From Vickermania ingenoplastis (taxonomy: Eukaryota; Euglenozoa; Kinetoplastea; Trypanosomatida; Trypanosomatidae), in assembly GCA_010157825.1 (NCBI GenBank), contig VFSE01000239.1, positions 248,001-312,000 on the forward strand: a DNA stretch of 64,000 nucleotides, in the 5' to 3' direction. The first letter of the stretch is position 1; the number at the start of each line of letters is the position of its first letter. The position numbers and the translations under genes are program-made. Shown here piece by piece: positions 18,797 through 30,700 of this stretch. The notes under the pieces were generated by a model. It saw nothing but the letters and a program-made list of their open reading frames with translations. It was not told the DNA's origin and did not search any database.

Positions 18797-20239
18797 ATGC
18801 CCAGAGCAGTGTCGCACCCGGATCCCCTGTATATTGTCGTGGATGCCAGTCTCCAGCCAGTTCTGGTCGCCACTCTCGGCGGCACGACGGAAGATGATGA
18901 CCCGCCGAAGGAACTGACGCAGCCGATGCCGTTGGGTGCGGGTACCGCCCACCCCAGTCGTGATGACGTGCCTATGCTGGAGAGGGAGCAAGGCGTGAGA
19001 GTCGATCCCGGGTTAGGGGCAGCGGATTCGGAGGATCAGTGGAATGACGCCGACTTCGAACAACTCTTCACCGCGTCACAGCAGGTGGGGCTCTTCGGTG
19101 GGAGCAGGTCCGCTGAACCAGCTCAGAGAACACCCCCCGAGCAGGTGCGCCGCAAAAGATCGCGCAGCGATGCAGCGATCCAGAACGGAGGAGGTCTGAC
19201 GCCCATTCCCTCGCAGCTGACGAACCGCTCGGGCGCCACAGAGGTCGAGTCCAAGTTAAAATGGATCGTCCACCGCGTTCAAAATGCTGTTTCGCAGTCA
19301 GTTCTGCTGTACTTCCTCGGGAAGAGCAAAGGGGTCGCTCCACAGCACCCACAGTTGTGCCTCTTCATGACGCCGGAGCAGGTGCGGGCACTTCTGCCGC
19401 CCTACAGAGGCACAAACCTATCCTCACCAGCAGGCACACAGAGCCTACCGCCATGCACTGGGTCTGTGGGTCCGTACTTAGACGCTGTGTTCGCAGCGGC
19501 GACCCAACAGCTCGAAGCGATTTCGCCACCAGCAACGGAGAGCGGTAAAAGAGCCGTCTTCCCACTGACGGTACACCTTTTTGTGGCGCCGGGTGTGCAG
19601 CTTAAATCCACCGCGGGCAGCATCCCTTTGCGGGCCACCGCCACCCGCACCACGGCTTTGTTTGGTGCCGTCACCGGCTGGGCCCTGCTGCAGCGTCAGC
19701 ACGGGCAGCCCCTTCATGGCTGGCAGGCACGGGTGGGCACCCTGGCAGAGTTGTCTTCTGCACAGGCCGCAGCCCAAGCTCTCAAGGCCTTAGCCGGCAC
19801 CATGGCCAAGCGCAGGAAGGAAGCTGGTGCCGTAGCCAACGTCCATGCGACCACGACACGCAGCGGTCCAGACACGCGGGAGGATGAATGGGTAGAGCGC
19901 GCCTTTCACGACGTGCGGCCGCGGAGCGTGAAGAAAAAGGCCATGGGTTCCGACTATCACGCCCTGTACGCCTCCATGCTGGCCGAGGTGACTTCCCTCT
20001 CCCATCGACGCGTGGTGGGGGTCATGAGTGCGTACCCTTCGCTCTGCCGACTGCTGGTGGAGCTCCACGAGGCCCAGCAGGGGCGAGCCGGCGCAGCGGA
20101 TCCCCAGGCACCACCACCCCTATCCCGCACGGTGACGGAGTTTCTCGATCCAAACCTGGAGGGACCTCAAATGCGGCGGGAGGTCTGGAACACCGACTTG
20201 ATGCAGGCGCTTCTCACCCCGTACCAGCACCCAGAGTGA
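18797..20239 (+). CDS. EME1/MMS4-like partner of the MUS81 structure-specific nuclease
   Basis: 480 residues. The N-terminal third is acidic and disordered, with a basic KRSRSD patch near 120. A nuclease-fold-like core follows (LLYFLGKSKG near 170; LTVHLFVAPG near 255; LHGWQARVGTLAEL near 305). A C-terminal helix-hairpin-helix segment reads EVTSLSHRRVVGVMSAYPS (about 396-414) and then PQMRREVWNTDLMQALL, which parallels the EME1 ending I recall (MASAVVNAYPS ... LSRRIYLQM). The catalytic ERK...D motif of XPF/MUS81 is absent, as expected for the non-catalytic partner. MUS81-EME1 cuts branched recombination and replication intermediates in the nucleus. The assignment rests on pattern and C-terminal similarity; another ERCC4-like or HhH protein is possible. 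Confidence 0.55.
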   Translation: MPRAVSHPDPLYIVVDASLQPVLVATLGGTTEDDDPPKELTQPMPLGAGTAHPSRDDVPMLEREQGVRVDPGLGAADSEDQWNDADFEQLFTASQQVGLFGGSRSAEPAQRTPPEQVRRKRSRSDAAIQNGGGLTPIPSQLTNRSGATEVESKLKWIVHRVQNAVSQSVLLYFLGKSKGVAPQHPQLCLFMTPEQVRALLPPYRGTNLSSPAGTQSLPPCTGSVGPYLDAVFAAATQQLEAISPPATESGKRAVFPLTVHLFVAPGVQLKSTAGSIPLRATATRTTALFGAVTGWALLQRQHGQPLHGWQARVGTLAELSSAQAAAQALKALAGTMAKRRKEAGAVANVHATTTRSGPDTREDEWVERAFHDVRPRSVKKKAMGSDYHALYASMLAEVTSLSHRRVVGVMSAYPSLCRLLVELHEAQQGRAGAADPQAPPPLSRTVTEFLDPNLEGPQMRREVWNTDLMQALLTPYQHPE

Positions 20240-20610
20240 TACACGCTCCGCGCAGGTGCCGTCCACGCAGACATCCCCCTCCTTCCACTTTGAACAGCAA
20301 CACGTATTCACAACATTTATAACTTGTTATTGTGCCCCAGTTCGTCACACGCTGCTGCAGATGCTTGCTCTGGTAAACTTCTAGCAACATTCACTCGACT
20401 TCATTTTTTCCCCCCTGTGTGTGTGCCAGTGTTTCTACCACCCGGGCCCTGCTGCTCTTCTGTTCGGCTGGACCGCCTCTCGTATCGGCGCAGGGAAACA
20501 CCAACAAGGAACAACATTTCCAGTAGACAGAACAGACAACAAAAGAAGCAAGAGATAGCCGCAACCTACACGGACACAGTATTCATACCCGCTAGCGTGG
20601 CAGCAACGAC
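20240..20610. other. Intergenic spacer
   Basis: 371 bases with a pyrimidine tract at about 20397-20416 (ACTTCATTTTTTCCCCCCTG) followed by AG sites. No gene is seen. Confidence 0.55.
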
Positions 20611-22041
20611 ATGGCAACCTCGTCCCCGTCGGATCCAGAGGAGGAGGAGGAGCAGGCGCTCGATACAGCCTCTTTACCAGCTGTGGACACGCACCAGCTG
20701 CTGGAGTGCCTGCGGGTGGCAGTGTCCGTCGCAGTGCACGGAGTGCGGCTCGCGCTGTGCAGCTTCTCCCTCGATGTGTGGTGCATTCTCCTGGGCCTGC
20801 TGCTGGTCTTCTACAGCCGCTACTTCATGGCGACCATCATGGTGGCTGACGCCCTGCGGATGCTCTTGCTGGGGGATGCAGTGGGATGGATGGGGAGCCG
20901 CCAGGCCGCACTGCAGGGGCGGGTCTGGACCAACTCCGCTACCACCTACACACCCAGCGCGGCGGGTGGGGCGTCAGCGGCGACGGTCATCGCCCACGGC
21001 TTCGGCCGGGCCCTCTGGGGCGCCACCGCCGTGACCTCCAGCTCCCCCATGTTGGAGGCGGTCTCCGCCGGGATCTCCCCGAGCAATCGAGCTCCGCCAT
21101 CGCCAAGGGCTGCCACCACCACCCCGCCTCCTTCTCCGGTGCCTCTATCTGGTCTCTCTGTCCACACGGGGAGCCTTCCCGCTGCCCTAGGGGGCAACGC
21201 GCTGCAGCACCGCGATCCCAATTTACTCCTCTCGCACCGTGTGTTTGACGCTGTGGAGAGCCTCCGCGGCAGCGTGTCGGATAAACGGGACACACTGCTG
21301 CGACATAGACAGCAAGGGGATCCGGTGGCGGGACTGGGGCCCCTGGCCGCGGCGCTGCCCAAGTGGGCCACCTCGTCCCCGGCCGCAGCTGTGGGGGCAG
21401 ACGGGGCGATCTCGCCCGGCTCTGTTGGTGCGCTTCTCGGGGCCGGGAGTTTCAGCCCCAACGGGGCGTCCTCTGTTGCCGGCCTGACGCTGCTTGCCTC
21501 CGTGACGGCCGGGATGACGATGCGATGGAAGGTCGGCCAGTGCGTCAGCATCGCCTGCGGAGTGTCAGAGTTCTTGACAGATATGGTGCCGGCTCGCCAA
21601 GCCTTCCCGAAACTGTACGAGGGCCTGGATCCCCACTCTCTCGCGGGCACAGTGTTGGAGCACCTCTATTTCATTGTGGCCTTCGTCCTCAGCGCCATCT
21701 TGCTGACCTATGTGTCACTCGTGTATACAGTGCTGAGCGGTTCCAAGCTGGTCGTGCTGTCGATGTTAAGAACGGCTGCCCGGAACGAGTATCTGCCGCC
21801 AGAGATGTGCGAGGATGTACTCAGAGAGCGCCGCACCGCAGCGACGGCGGATGATTTGGAAGAGGAACAAGGACCCCCGGCACTGTTTAGCTCGCTAGAG
21901 ACACGTGTGCTGATTGCCCTGCTCGCCTTCCTGGGCCTGGTGTCGCAGCTACACTCGTACTACTCTGGCATGCCGCTGCTGCTGGCCCCCCTGCTGCTCC
22001 CGATCCAAATCTTTGATCGGGTGGTTCAAGTGTTTGCCTAA
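20611..22041 (+). CDS. Multi-pass membrane protein, unknown function
   Basis: 476 residues. A short acidic N-terminus (EEEEEQ) is followed by hydrophobic segments at about 32-68 and an amphipathic helix near 72-90. A low-complexity Ser/Pro/Ala loop spans about 110-280. Further hydrophobic segments lie at about 283-315, 345-380 (LYFIVAFVLSAILLTYVSLVYTVL) and 428-470, ending in a hydrophobic/aromatic tail. There is no cleavable signal peptide by eye. The layout (two groups of spans separated by a long polar loop) is reminiscent of ER-shaping or transporter-accessory proteins, but I do not recognise a family. Confidence 0.75.
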   Translation: MATSSPSDPEEEEEQALDTASLPAVDTHQLLECLRVAVSVAVHGVRLALCSFSLDVWCILLGLLLVFYSRYFMATIMVADALRMLLLGDAVGWMGSRQAALQGRVWTNSATTYTPSAAGGASAATVIAHGFGRALWGATAVTSSSPMLEAVSAGISPSNRAPPSPRAATTTPPPSPVPLSGLSVHTGSLPAALGGNALQHRDPNLLLSHRVFDAVESLRGSVSDKRDTLLRHRQQGDPVAGLGPLAAALPKWATSSPAAAVGADGAISPGSVGALLGAGSFSPNGASSVAGLTLLASVTAGMTMRWKVGQCVSIACGVSEFLTDMVPARQAFPKLYEGLDPHSLAGTVLEHLYFIVAFVLSAILLTYVSLVYTVLSGSKLVVLSMLRTAARNEYLPPEMCEDVLRERRTAATADDLEEEQGPPALFSSLETRVLIALLAFLGLVSQLHSYYSGMPLLLAPLLLPIQIFDRVVQVFA

Positions 22042-22681
22042 TCGCGCGGATACACAAACAAAACACAAACAACATGATTCTCACCTGGTTGACGTGCTGC
22101 CCACAAAGTTCACAGTTATGAAAATCTCTATTTCTAGTACAGGCACGACGCACTGTAGTACCATGTGTCATCACTAATGTTTAAATGAAATTGAACATTT
22201 AGCTTCCAGTTCGCTCTGCTGCTTGTACCCATGGTCGAGGACCAACATACGCTTACCAGCGCCTGCCCCCCTCCCCTTATCAACGTGACCCTCTGACCGC
22301 CACTGGTTCTCCACCACAGCTTTTTCACTCTTCCTGCCCCTTCGTTCACAAAGACCAAGAGAGCAGGTCACCAAAAGGAAAAAAATAAATAACAATAACA
22401 ATAAAGATACTACTACGGCGCATTCCCTTCTTGTTTGCTTCACGAGCGGAGGAAGTCGCACCCCATATGCGCTGATTACTCTGAGCATTAGCCGAACTTC
22501 TGCGTCATTCACTCTTTTCCTTTTCTTTTTTTGTGTATATTGGGCCGTGACTCTATTTATTATTATTGTTTTTTTTTTATATTATTATTTCTCTCTCTCT
22601 ATCTCTCTCTCTCACGCACATCCCTCCAGGTAGGTGGTGTCTCCCCGCTTAAACAGAGGGAGTGGCTTCACAGACGTGGTC
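22042..22681. other. Intergenic spacer with strong trans-splicing signal
   Basis: 640 bases, AT-rich, with a long T- and CT-rich tract before the next gene (listed separately). No gene is seen. Confidence 0.6.
22568..22629 (+). promoter_or_regulatory. Predicted polypyrimidine tract and spliced-leader acceptor AG
   Basis: A T-run and CT repeats lead to an AG at 22628-22629, about 50 bases before the PDCD2-like start codon. This is the clearest trans-splicing signal in the window. A GTG in frame at 22634 is ignored in favour of the ATG at 22682. Confidence 0.65.
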
Positions 22682-24040
22682 ATGTCGGACGCTGCAGCAG
22701 TGGCGGTGCCCCTCTTGGGGCTGTGTGACGACTACATGTCTCGCCGCATGAACGGCCTCACGAGCATGACAAAGATTGGCGGCACCCCAACGTACTTCCC
22801 GAAGCTCGTTACGGAGGTGCTGACGCCGGCACAGGCGGCGCAGCTGGACTCCTGGCAGCGCTGCGACATTTGCGGGGAGCGGATGTATCTGCTGGCGCAG
22901 GCATACGCTCCGGCTCCGACATGGGCCCTGCTCGGTCCCTCCTCCTCGCCTTGTGGATCGTCGCCGCCGCACCACCGGATGCTCTATGTCTGGTGCTGCA
23001 ACTCCGCCTCGTGTGGGCAGCAGTCGCACGGGAGCTGGCGGGCTTGCTGCATCCAGGTCGACCAGGAGGACCTCGAGGCCTTCGGGGACGAGCCGCTGGA
23101 GGAGGAGGAGGAGGGGGAGAGCGATAAGGAGGGCGACGACCACCTCGAGGCACCGCTGCCACCGGACTCCCTGCCACCCTGTACCTTCCCCCCGTGTCAC
23201 GTGGAGGTGGTTCCCGAGCCGCCGGCCAGCGCCGCGCAGCCGATCCCGGCCGTGAAATCCAAAGAAATGACCCCGGAGAAAATTGAGGAACTGCTGCGCG
23301 CCGGCAAGCAGAGCGGCAGTGAGACGGTCGACGACCTCAAGGATCTCGATGCCAAGATGAATCTCAAGAACGCGGCGGTGGACTACCACTTCGAGGCCTT
23401 CCGCAGCCGCCTCTCTCGTGAGCCAACGCAAGTCCTCCGCTACTACCCGTGCCTCGGACCCATGGACAGCAGCAATAGCCGCGCAGAGGTGGCAGAGGGA
23501 CTGCGGCCGCTGTTCATGAACCCCAACAAGGTGCTCTTGCACTTCGCACAGGCGGAGGGGCCATCGGGAACAGCGGACGACGACGCCGACGAGGTCGAGC
23601 TGGCGGAGGCAGCGGAGCGCGAGGCGATGGGGCACCGGTGGGCCAACTACACGCTGCGCCAGCGCTGCCGAGGCTGCGGTGCACCGCTGCGGGCTGAGAT
23701 GCAAATATTGCCCACGGCGCTCTACTACCTCCGCCCCGCCGCCTACCCGTCGCCGAAGCGTATCAAAGAGGAGAGCAAGAAGGGGAAGCACAGCGAAGGG
23801 GCGGCAGCGGCAGGCGGCGACGCGCCGATGGAGGACTGGTGCGTGGACTTTGGATCCGTGACGGTGTACACCTGCTCGGCGTGGTGCCAGGCGAGACAAC
23901 CCGGAGTGGTGCTGGAGGAGGCTTACCTGATCGTCGAGCCGGCCCCCAGCGTCGAGGATGAGTCGGGGAGGCAGCAGCATGGAGCAGGGAGGACAGATCT
24001 TCGCGCCTTCATGGCCGGCAAGGGCGGCTCCCACCCGTAG
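22682..24040 (+). CDS. PDCD2/TSR4-like ribosome-biogenesis protein
   Basis: 452 residues from the first ATG. The N-terminus has the family pattern (LGLCDDYM..., then TKIGGTPTYFPK). It is followed by paired cysteine clusters CDICGERM (near 61) and WCCNSASCG (near 104) that would form the PDCD2 zinc site. An acidic linker of about 60 residues (EEEEEGESDKEGDD) precedes the C-terminal PDCD2_C domain (about 230-430), which has DYHFEAFRSRL, RYYPCLGP, a further CRGCG pair and YTCSAWC near the end. Family members (yeast Tsr4, animal PDCD2) act as dedicated chaperones of uS5 (Rps2) in small-subunit assembly. The role here is inferred from family membership, and the family match is strong. Confidence 0.85.
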   Translation: MSDAAAVAVPLLGLCDDYMSRRMNGLTSMTKIGGTPTYFPKLVTEVLTPAQAAQLDSWQRCDICGERMYLLAQAYAPAPTWALLGPSSSPCGSSPPHHRMLYVWCCNSASCGQQSHGSWRACCIQVDQEDLEAFGDEPLEEEEEGESDKEGDDHLEAPLPPDSLPPCTFPPCHVEVVPEPPASAAQPIPAVKSKEMTPEKIEELLRAGKQSGSETVDDLKDLDAKMNLKNAAVDYHFEAFRSRLSREPTQVLRYYPCLGPMDSSNSRAEVAEGLRPLFMNPNKVLLHFAQAEGPSGTADDDADEVELAEAAEREAMGHRWANYTLRQRCRGCGAPLRAEMQILPTALYYLRPAAYPSPKRIKEESKKGKHSEGAAAAGGDAPMEDWCVDFGSVTVYTCSAWCQARQPGVVLEEAYLIVEPAPSVEDESGRQQHGAGRTDLRAFMAGKGGSHP

Positions 24041-24796
24041 AGACACCCATGGACGGATGGTCGAATGGGGGTGGTGTGTGCTGCCTTGTGTACTTTCACC
24101 ACTTGTGGTTGGTACCGCAGTTGTCTCGATTGTGTTTGCAAAGTTGTAATGGCTCGCCGAGTTGTCTTAAGTTAGTTAATGCTTAAACGTACCGGCATCT
24201 ACCACACTAACAGTAAGCTGCATTCCAGGAAGCAGCATCTCGTGTAACTAATAAACTTTTCTTCATAAAGAGAATAATAATAATAATTAAGTATTGATGA
24301 CGTGCTATGGTCGCGAGGCAGCAAGAGTCCGCCGTGCTACATGCGGCTCGCTATACCTATTCCCCCCCTTACATGCGCTTTGGACCTTCTTTCTTTTTTT
24401 TCCAGCCGTTGGCTACGCACCCCACACACACACACGCACATACAAAAGAAAACATTCTTTTCAACTCACATTGCACAGCAGGTTCCTTAAGGTTTCGGTA
24501 CATCTACAATATTTAGAAAAGGTAGGCGCTCACGCACATTCTTCAGTCCTCTACCCGTCTTGCGTGCCTTACCTTGGTTCCATTACGGTGCATAGATATC
24601 CCTTATATATACGTTTCTCTCCGTCTTCCGCACCTTTTCCCCATCAGTGCGTTGGGAGCAGCGCGAAAGCCCCGAAGGGCCTTACTGGCACACGGCGGCA
24701 CATATTCATAGAAGGTGTGCATTATTCTAGACAAAAACCGTTTTTTTCTTTTCGTTTTTTTTTTCTTTTGTTGACCACTTCGTCGCGCATGCCAGA
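24041..24796. other. Intergenic spacer
   Basis: 756 bases with a TAA-type AT-rich block near 24270-24290, a T-rich run near 24390-24402 and a strong T/C tract at about 24740-24772 just before the next start. ORFs here are driven by TH/SL dinucleotide repeats and are not credible genes. Confidence 0.55.
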
Positions 24797-27700
24797 ATGA
24801 TCGACGTGCCGGATTTCATCGATGACTTGAGCGATCAGGAGGAGGCGTTGCTCGCCGCGGCAGCCCCGGCTCCAGAAGCACCACCCTCCCCTCCTGCCGC
24901 TGCGGCAGAGCTCGTCTCCCCCCGCCCCGTTCTTTCCGTTTCTGGCCACCAGTCCGCCACCCTGATCGATACCCTGACGGTTCCGGAGGTGCTGGCGGTC
25001 GAGGAGGAGGAGGACGAGGAGCCGCCTGTGGCCCACAGCGGCGATGCGGCGATGATCACAGCCGCGGCCGAGAATGGACGAAATGAAAGCGACGAGGCGG
25101 CGGGCTTGCGAGCGACTGTGGGGAGCAGCAACCGACCTCCGCAGTCGCAGGAGCGCCACCACCGAGAGACCTACGGTCTGCAGGTGGAGGACTTTAACCC
25201 GAACGACTACCGCATGGAGCCCCACAGCCAGAGCGTCAGCTCCTCCGAGCTGGAGGCCCTCGTCGTGAAAGGGCTGCCCAACGCCCCTAAGGCCGGCCAT
25301 GAGGATGATGTGCTGCTGGAACCCGCAACAGACGGGGAGACCGAGGAATCGTCAGCAGGGCCTGCGCCCCCGACGGAGACGGCCACAGAGCCGGAGCCCG
25401 GCGCCCTGGACGCTGTGTCGACAGTGGAGCTGGAGGTCGATCCCGAGACGGCAACCGGGGAGCTAGAGGCAAAGATGGACGAAGTGGAACTGCTCTCCGC
25501 CGGCACGCCTACACAGCCGTCGGCTGCCCCGGTGGAGAAGGATGAACAAGAGCGGAGCGGGTCGGCGGACACCCCCCCGGAGCCAGAGGAGGAAGAGGCG
25601 CCCCCCACACTTTCCTCCCCGTCCGAGGTGGTCCTGGGGGCGGTGGTGCAGCTGTTGTCCAACCCGTTGGAGGCCGGCTTCGACGAAACCACCCCTGAAA
25701 AGATGCACCCGCTCGCCCTGGAGCCCCCACCCCCACCCCCGCCCTCCGCCTCCGCCGCAACGGCCCTACCCCCTCACGGCAGTGCCGCCTCCCCTGCACT
25801 CTCGGCGGTGCTTCCTGTGCCTCGCAGTGACGTGCCGATGCCGTCGCCGGCAGAACTGCCCTCCCCGCGCCCGACAGAGCTGATGGATGCCTCCACTCGA
25901 AGCGCCACGCGCCTCAGCCCGCGCCCCGCCGTCGCGGCCGCCTCCTCCTCGGAGTCCTCGCCCCTCCCATCTGCACGGCACGCGGAGCCGCCACAGGAAC
26001 AGCCAGCGACAGACAGCGGGCCCGAGTCCACCTCGTCTCCGTCGCCGATGCCCCCTGGCGCCCAGCCTTTTGCGGCGGCGCACGGTCAGCCGGTGGCCCC
26101 CCCCAAGGCCGCGAGCCCCAACATGGAGGCGACCAGCAAGTCGCTCTCCTTCCTCGGTGGGGCCTCCTCGTGCATGAATCCGAGCAGCGCCGCGTCCACC
26201 TCCGGCTCCATCCTGCTGAGCGACGCAGACAAGGACTGCGCGCTGCAGATCTACCTCGACGTGGGTGGGATCCGCAAGGACAACATCTACGCAGTGCTGC
26301 TGCAGTACTTTCATATTCCAGAGCCGGTCCCACTCGACATCCACAGCTACTTCCAGTCCGACGCCGTGCGGAGTACAAGGACCAGCGAGCTACTTCCCGC
26401 CGCCGCCGCCGCCGCCGCTGCGCAAGTCTCCCAGCCGCCCTCCCACCTCGCGGCGGCGCTGGGCAAGCCGCCTCGGCCCAACTCCACGACGCGGCCGGCG
26501 GGCCTGCAACCCCCAGCCGTGGCGGCTGGCACCATGATGGAGCCGATCGCCTGGCTGGACCTTCTCGCAGACCTGGGCAGCACCGTGCAGTGGCACATCG
26601 CCGCAGAGGAGCTGTCCCTCTCCCCTCCCGGGGCGTTGGGGCCCCACCCGCCCATGTTCATCCCCCCCGACAACCCTCAGCCCGACAACAGCGCGGAGGG
26701 GGACAAGGGGGAGGACCGCCATCCCCCGAATGCTGAGCGCGGGTCCCCCGAGGACCACATCCCAGCGCTCTCCTCCTCCTCCTCCTCCAGCTTCTCATGG
26801 ACAGAGGCGGTGGCCGCGGGTAGCACCAGCAACGCCGGCGGATCCCCTCGCCGAAGCTATCCGCCCCGCCACGAGCACCCTGCCAACGCGAGCCTGGGAC
26901 CGGAGTACACGCCGTCCCAGCGCCAGTCCACGATGCCACCCGGGGAGGTGAGGCTGCAGCCGCGCGCAGAGCTCACCTCTATCTCCGCCGCCACCGAAGC
27001 AGAGAAGAGCAAGGAACCGCCGCAGGTCGGTGTGCGGAGCCGACCCAGCTCCGGGTCCCCTCACGGGCGGCGCTCGGGGTCCAGCGGGTCCATCTTGTCC
27101 AACCCGCACAACTATTACGAGGTACTCCGCGATGATCGCAGCAGCAGTACAATATCCCACTCCTCCGGCGCCGCCGGTGCAGGGCGTGGGTCCCAAGAGG
27201 CCGCCGTCGGCAGCGGCGTGGCCGCGGTGCGGCTCTTCACCGCCGAGGGCAAGGGCGACGACGAGGGAGCCAACAAGGCCCATCAGGAGGAGGAGGAGGA
27301 GGAGAACACAGCCGCGGCCGCGGCAAACGGCGCCGGGCGCCCGTCTTTCGCCGAGTTGATGCGGAAGAAATCCGGAAGCTTCAGCGAGCACCTGCAGAAT
27401 CTCAGCGTGAGCGCCACCCTGGCCGCCGCCCGCCGCAGCGGTTCGAGCTCGTCGAACAACTCTGCCAAGCCCGGTTCGCCGCTGCACCATCTGGGCGGTG
27501 TGGGACCCCACGGGGACCGGGAGCCGACAGCGGAGGAGGTCGCCCGGGCTCTCCTCACGTCTCTGTTTGTCCAGCTGGGCGCCACGGAGCACCGCCGCGC
27601 CCATCGGCCGGGGGACGGGGAGGGGCGGGTGGCCACAGGACCCGACACGGTGCTGGCCCTCACCGCCGAGGACCTGGAGGCGGCACTCGCCAACCTCGCC

Positions 27701-30700
27701 AAGGAGGAGCCGCACTCCAACCTGCCCGGCTCTACGCCCAATAAAAGCACTCCAAACGCCCATTTATCCAACGCGTCGCCGTCCACCACCGCTGCGCCTC
27801 GACGCCGTGGCGCCCCCGCCCCGCCTCTGCCGCCCAGGCCCTTCACCGCTGCGGTGGCGCATCTTATTGAGGACATCGGCAGCGCCTCAAACGTATTCTC
27901 GCACCCGAAGGTGGCCGAGAAGGGCTTCATGGAAGAAGAACACCGCATGACCGCAAACATCGCCCACCCCTCCGCCGCAGCCCCTGCAGGCGATGACACG
28001 GATTACTGCTCTCCAGCGATGCCGTATATGAACACCGGCTCCGCGGCGCTGGCGGCCCTCACCGCCGACAGGGAGGCAAGCGCCGCTGGGGAGCCTTACA
28101 TGGACTGGTACCAGTTCCGCACCGCCCTCATGGACGAGCTCGACGCGGTGCAGGAGTGCCTCACCACCATGGCCACGACCCTGCAGGAGGCGGCCCGCCT
28201 CCCGAAGCGCGGCAAGGGCGGCCTGCCCTTCTCCGCGCGCCGGCCCTCCGTCCTGGTGCTGCTGCCGGCCCGCCCTCCGGTGCTGTCCCTCACGCTGGCT
28301 GGCATGGCTCCGGCGGACATGGCACACTTTGCCGGGGCGGAGATCACGCAGTACCTACGCTCCGTCGAGGTGATCAAGCGGTCGGTGCGGATGCTGCTGA
28401 TGACGCTCATTCAGAAGCAGGAGGAGGCACGGCAGCGGGAGAAGGAGCGAATGGAAGCGGCGATCCCCGCCTCAGAGCTGCAGCGCCGCAAGGAGTTGCG
28501 CTTCGGGCCGCACTTCGCTAAAGTTCGCTCCCGCTATAGAGAGCCGCAGAAACTCAACGAGATCGCTCTCTCCGTCATTGCTCGGGCCAAGGCTCGACGC
28601 CTGTTGGAGGAGCTGCGGCGCCAAACAGTTCCTGTGAACCGAAAAGAAATTTACCTGCGAGCCGCTATTGAGACCAAACCCTTAAAGCCCTCTGTGCTGC
28701 AGGAATGCCTGGATGAGGTACTGAAGCCGCTGCGCGCCCCGCACGCATCTCCTCGGGCCGACACCCACAGCCGCCCGCACACTCGCTCCGGTAGCGGGGG
28801 CAGCAGCAGCAGTGGCGCGGACTCGGATGCCGTGGACATGGCGGAGCTGCTCGGCTTCCCGTCTTCTTCTGCAGCGAATAGGCGGCGGAAGCCCAGCCGC
28901 AACCCCCACAACCGCGTGACGCTGGTGCAGGGCCGCACGGCGAAGGAGCAGGAGGCGACAGTGCAGCGCCTCAGTACCCCTCTCAGCGATCCGAGGTGGT
29001 TCTCCGTGCTGAAGCAGCGGGCGGACCGCCAAGACAAGCGCCGGCACCAGAAGGTGGAGAGGGGGAAGCATGGCAGCAAGGAGGTTCACCAGGATGTGGA
29101 ACGCGAGAACACCCCGCCATCCTACCCACCGCCACAGGCGTCTGTGTGGCGCCACACGCACCAGCAGCACGCGGCGGAGCGCAGCCGGCGGTCGTACGCC
29201 TCCACCAGCACCACTGCCTCTTCCCACCCCACGCCGTCGCCGAACCGATATTTGCACTGTGATGACGACACGAGGAGCGCAGGGAAAGACAGCTCCACCA
29301 CCGGCTCGCACACCTACCCGTACCAGGAAAAGAACACCGCATCCGCACCGCAGGACGCACGGCGGCTGAGACGAAAGCAGCCAGCGCGGGAGTCGAGCGC
29401 ACACCGCAGCGCCCAGCGCGTCGAGTCGAACAGCAACCGGCGCACGCCTCCCCATCAGCGCTGCGCCGCTGCTGCACGTCCTGCTTCCTCCTCCCTGTAC
29501 TCTGTCTACTCCTCTCTGGGTGGCGTGTCAGCTCTCGGAACGCCGTCGCGCAGCAGCCCCGTCAAGTCCTCGTCGACACCCCGAGGCGCCAGCGCCACGC
29601 CACCCCGCCAGGCACCGCCCTCGCACAGCAGAGGCCGGCAGGAGGGCTCGCATGCGCACACTCCCACCCGCCCCGACGTCGAAGCCTGCGTAACGGTGAG
29701 CGCGCGGCCGCCGGCCGCCACACCGGTGGATCGGCAGGCCTCGCAGAGCAGTTTGCCGCCCCGTTACCCCGCCGCTGGGGATGGCGCCTCAGGGCGGCAC
29801 AAACAACAGCAGCAGGGAGGCGGACCCCCTCCGCGATCTGGATCGAATCGGTCGCTGGGTTCCTCACACGCGACACCTCTCGCCCCGCAGCGCCGCGGCA
29901 AGCCTCCTTCCTCTTGCGCCGCAACGCCGTACCGCACCCCCAGCCGCCCAAAGCAGCGGCCTGCGTCCGCCTCTCTCCCCTCAACTCCATCCGGCGCAGG
30001 GCCACGGACCATCTCGCAGATGTCTACCTCCTCCGCGGCGGCGGCCGGGATCGCCTACCTGGCGGCGGACTCGGGGCGATGCAGGGGGGTGCCGGCACCC
30101 TCGTCTGGCCCGTCGACCTCTGTGCGGACCCCCCTCACCACCCCCTCGCTCAGCATGGACATGATGATGATGGTCGACGAGGAGCTCATGAACGACGGCG
30201 GCGGTGCGGGGCACCGACTGCCTTTTCGTATGTACCAGACGGTGGACGATCTCGCTGCTGTCGAGGCGCGGCACCGGGCAAAGGGTGACCTGGAAGAGGT
30301 GCAGGCGGCGCACCGCCTCGTGCTGCGCAAAGTGCTGGAGGAGAGTGCCGACGTGTTGTTTACCCGGTCTGTTTTTGAGCGGGATGGACGCGTCAGAGAA
30401 TGCACCGACAAGTCCATTGGCGGCGGACTCCCCGCAGCGCCGGGCAGCGGCAGGATGAGCCAGCTGAAACCCTACCGCGACACCGCAGGCGGCGCACCAA
30501 GCAAGGGCAAAGGCAAGGGCAAAGGCAAGGGAAAGGGTGTAGGCACGCCCCGCAGACATCATAAACAGCTAACCCCACCCTCATCGAGCAGCAGAGGCGC
30601 TCGTGGCACACGGTCCCCTGGCTCCACCAGCAGCCCGTCCCCGCAGCGCCGGCGCCGCCATCGAGAGGAGGGCCACTCACACTCGCACTCAACGCAACGA

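Noticed and set aside
22649-24046. 465-residue minus frame
   Set aside because: Almost exactly covers the PDCD2-like gene; the + strand protein has the zinc-binding and domain motifs.
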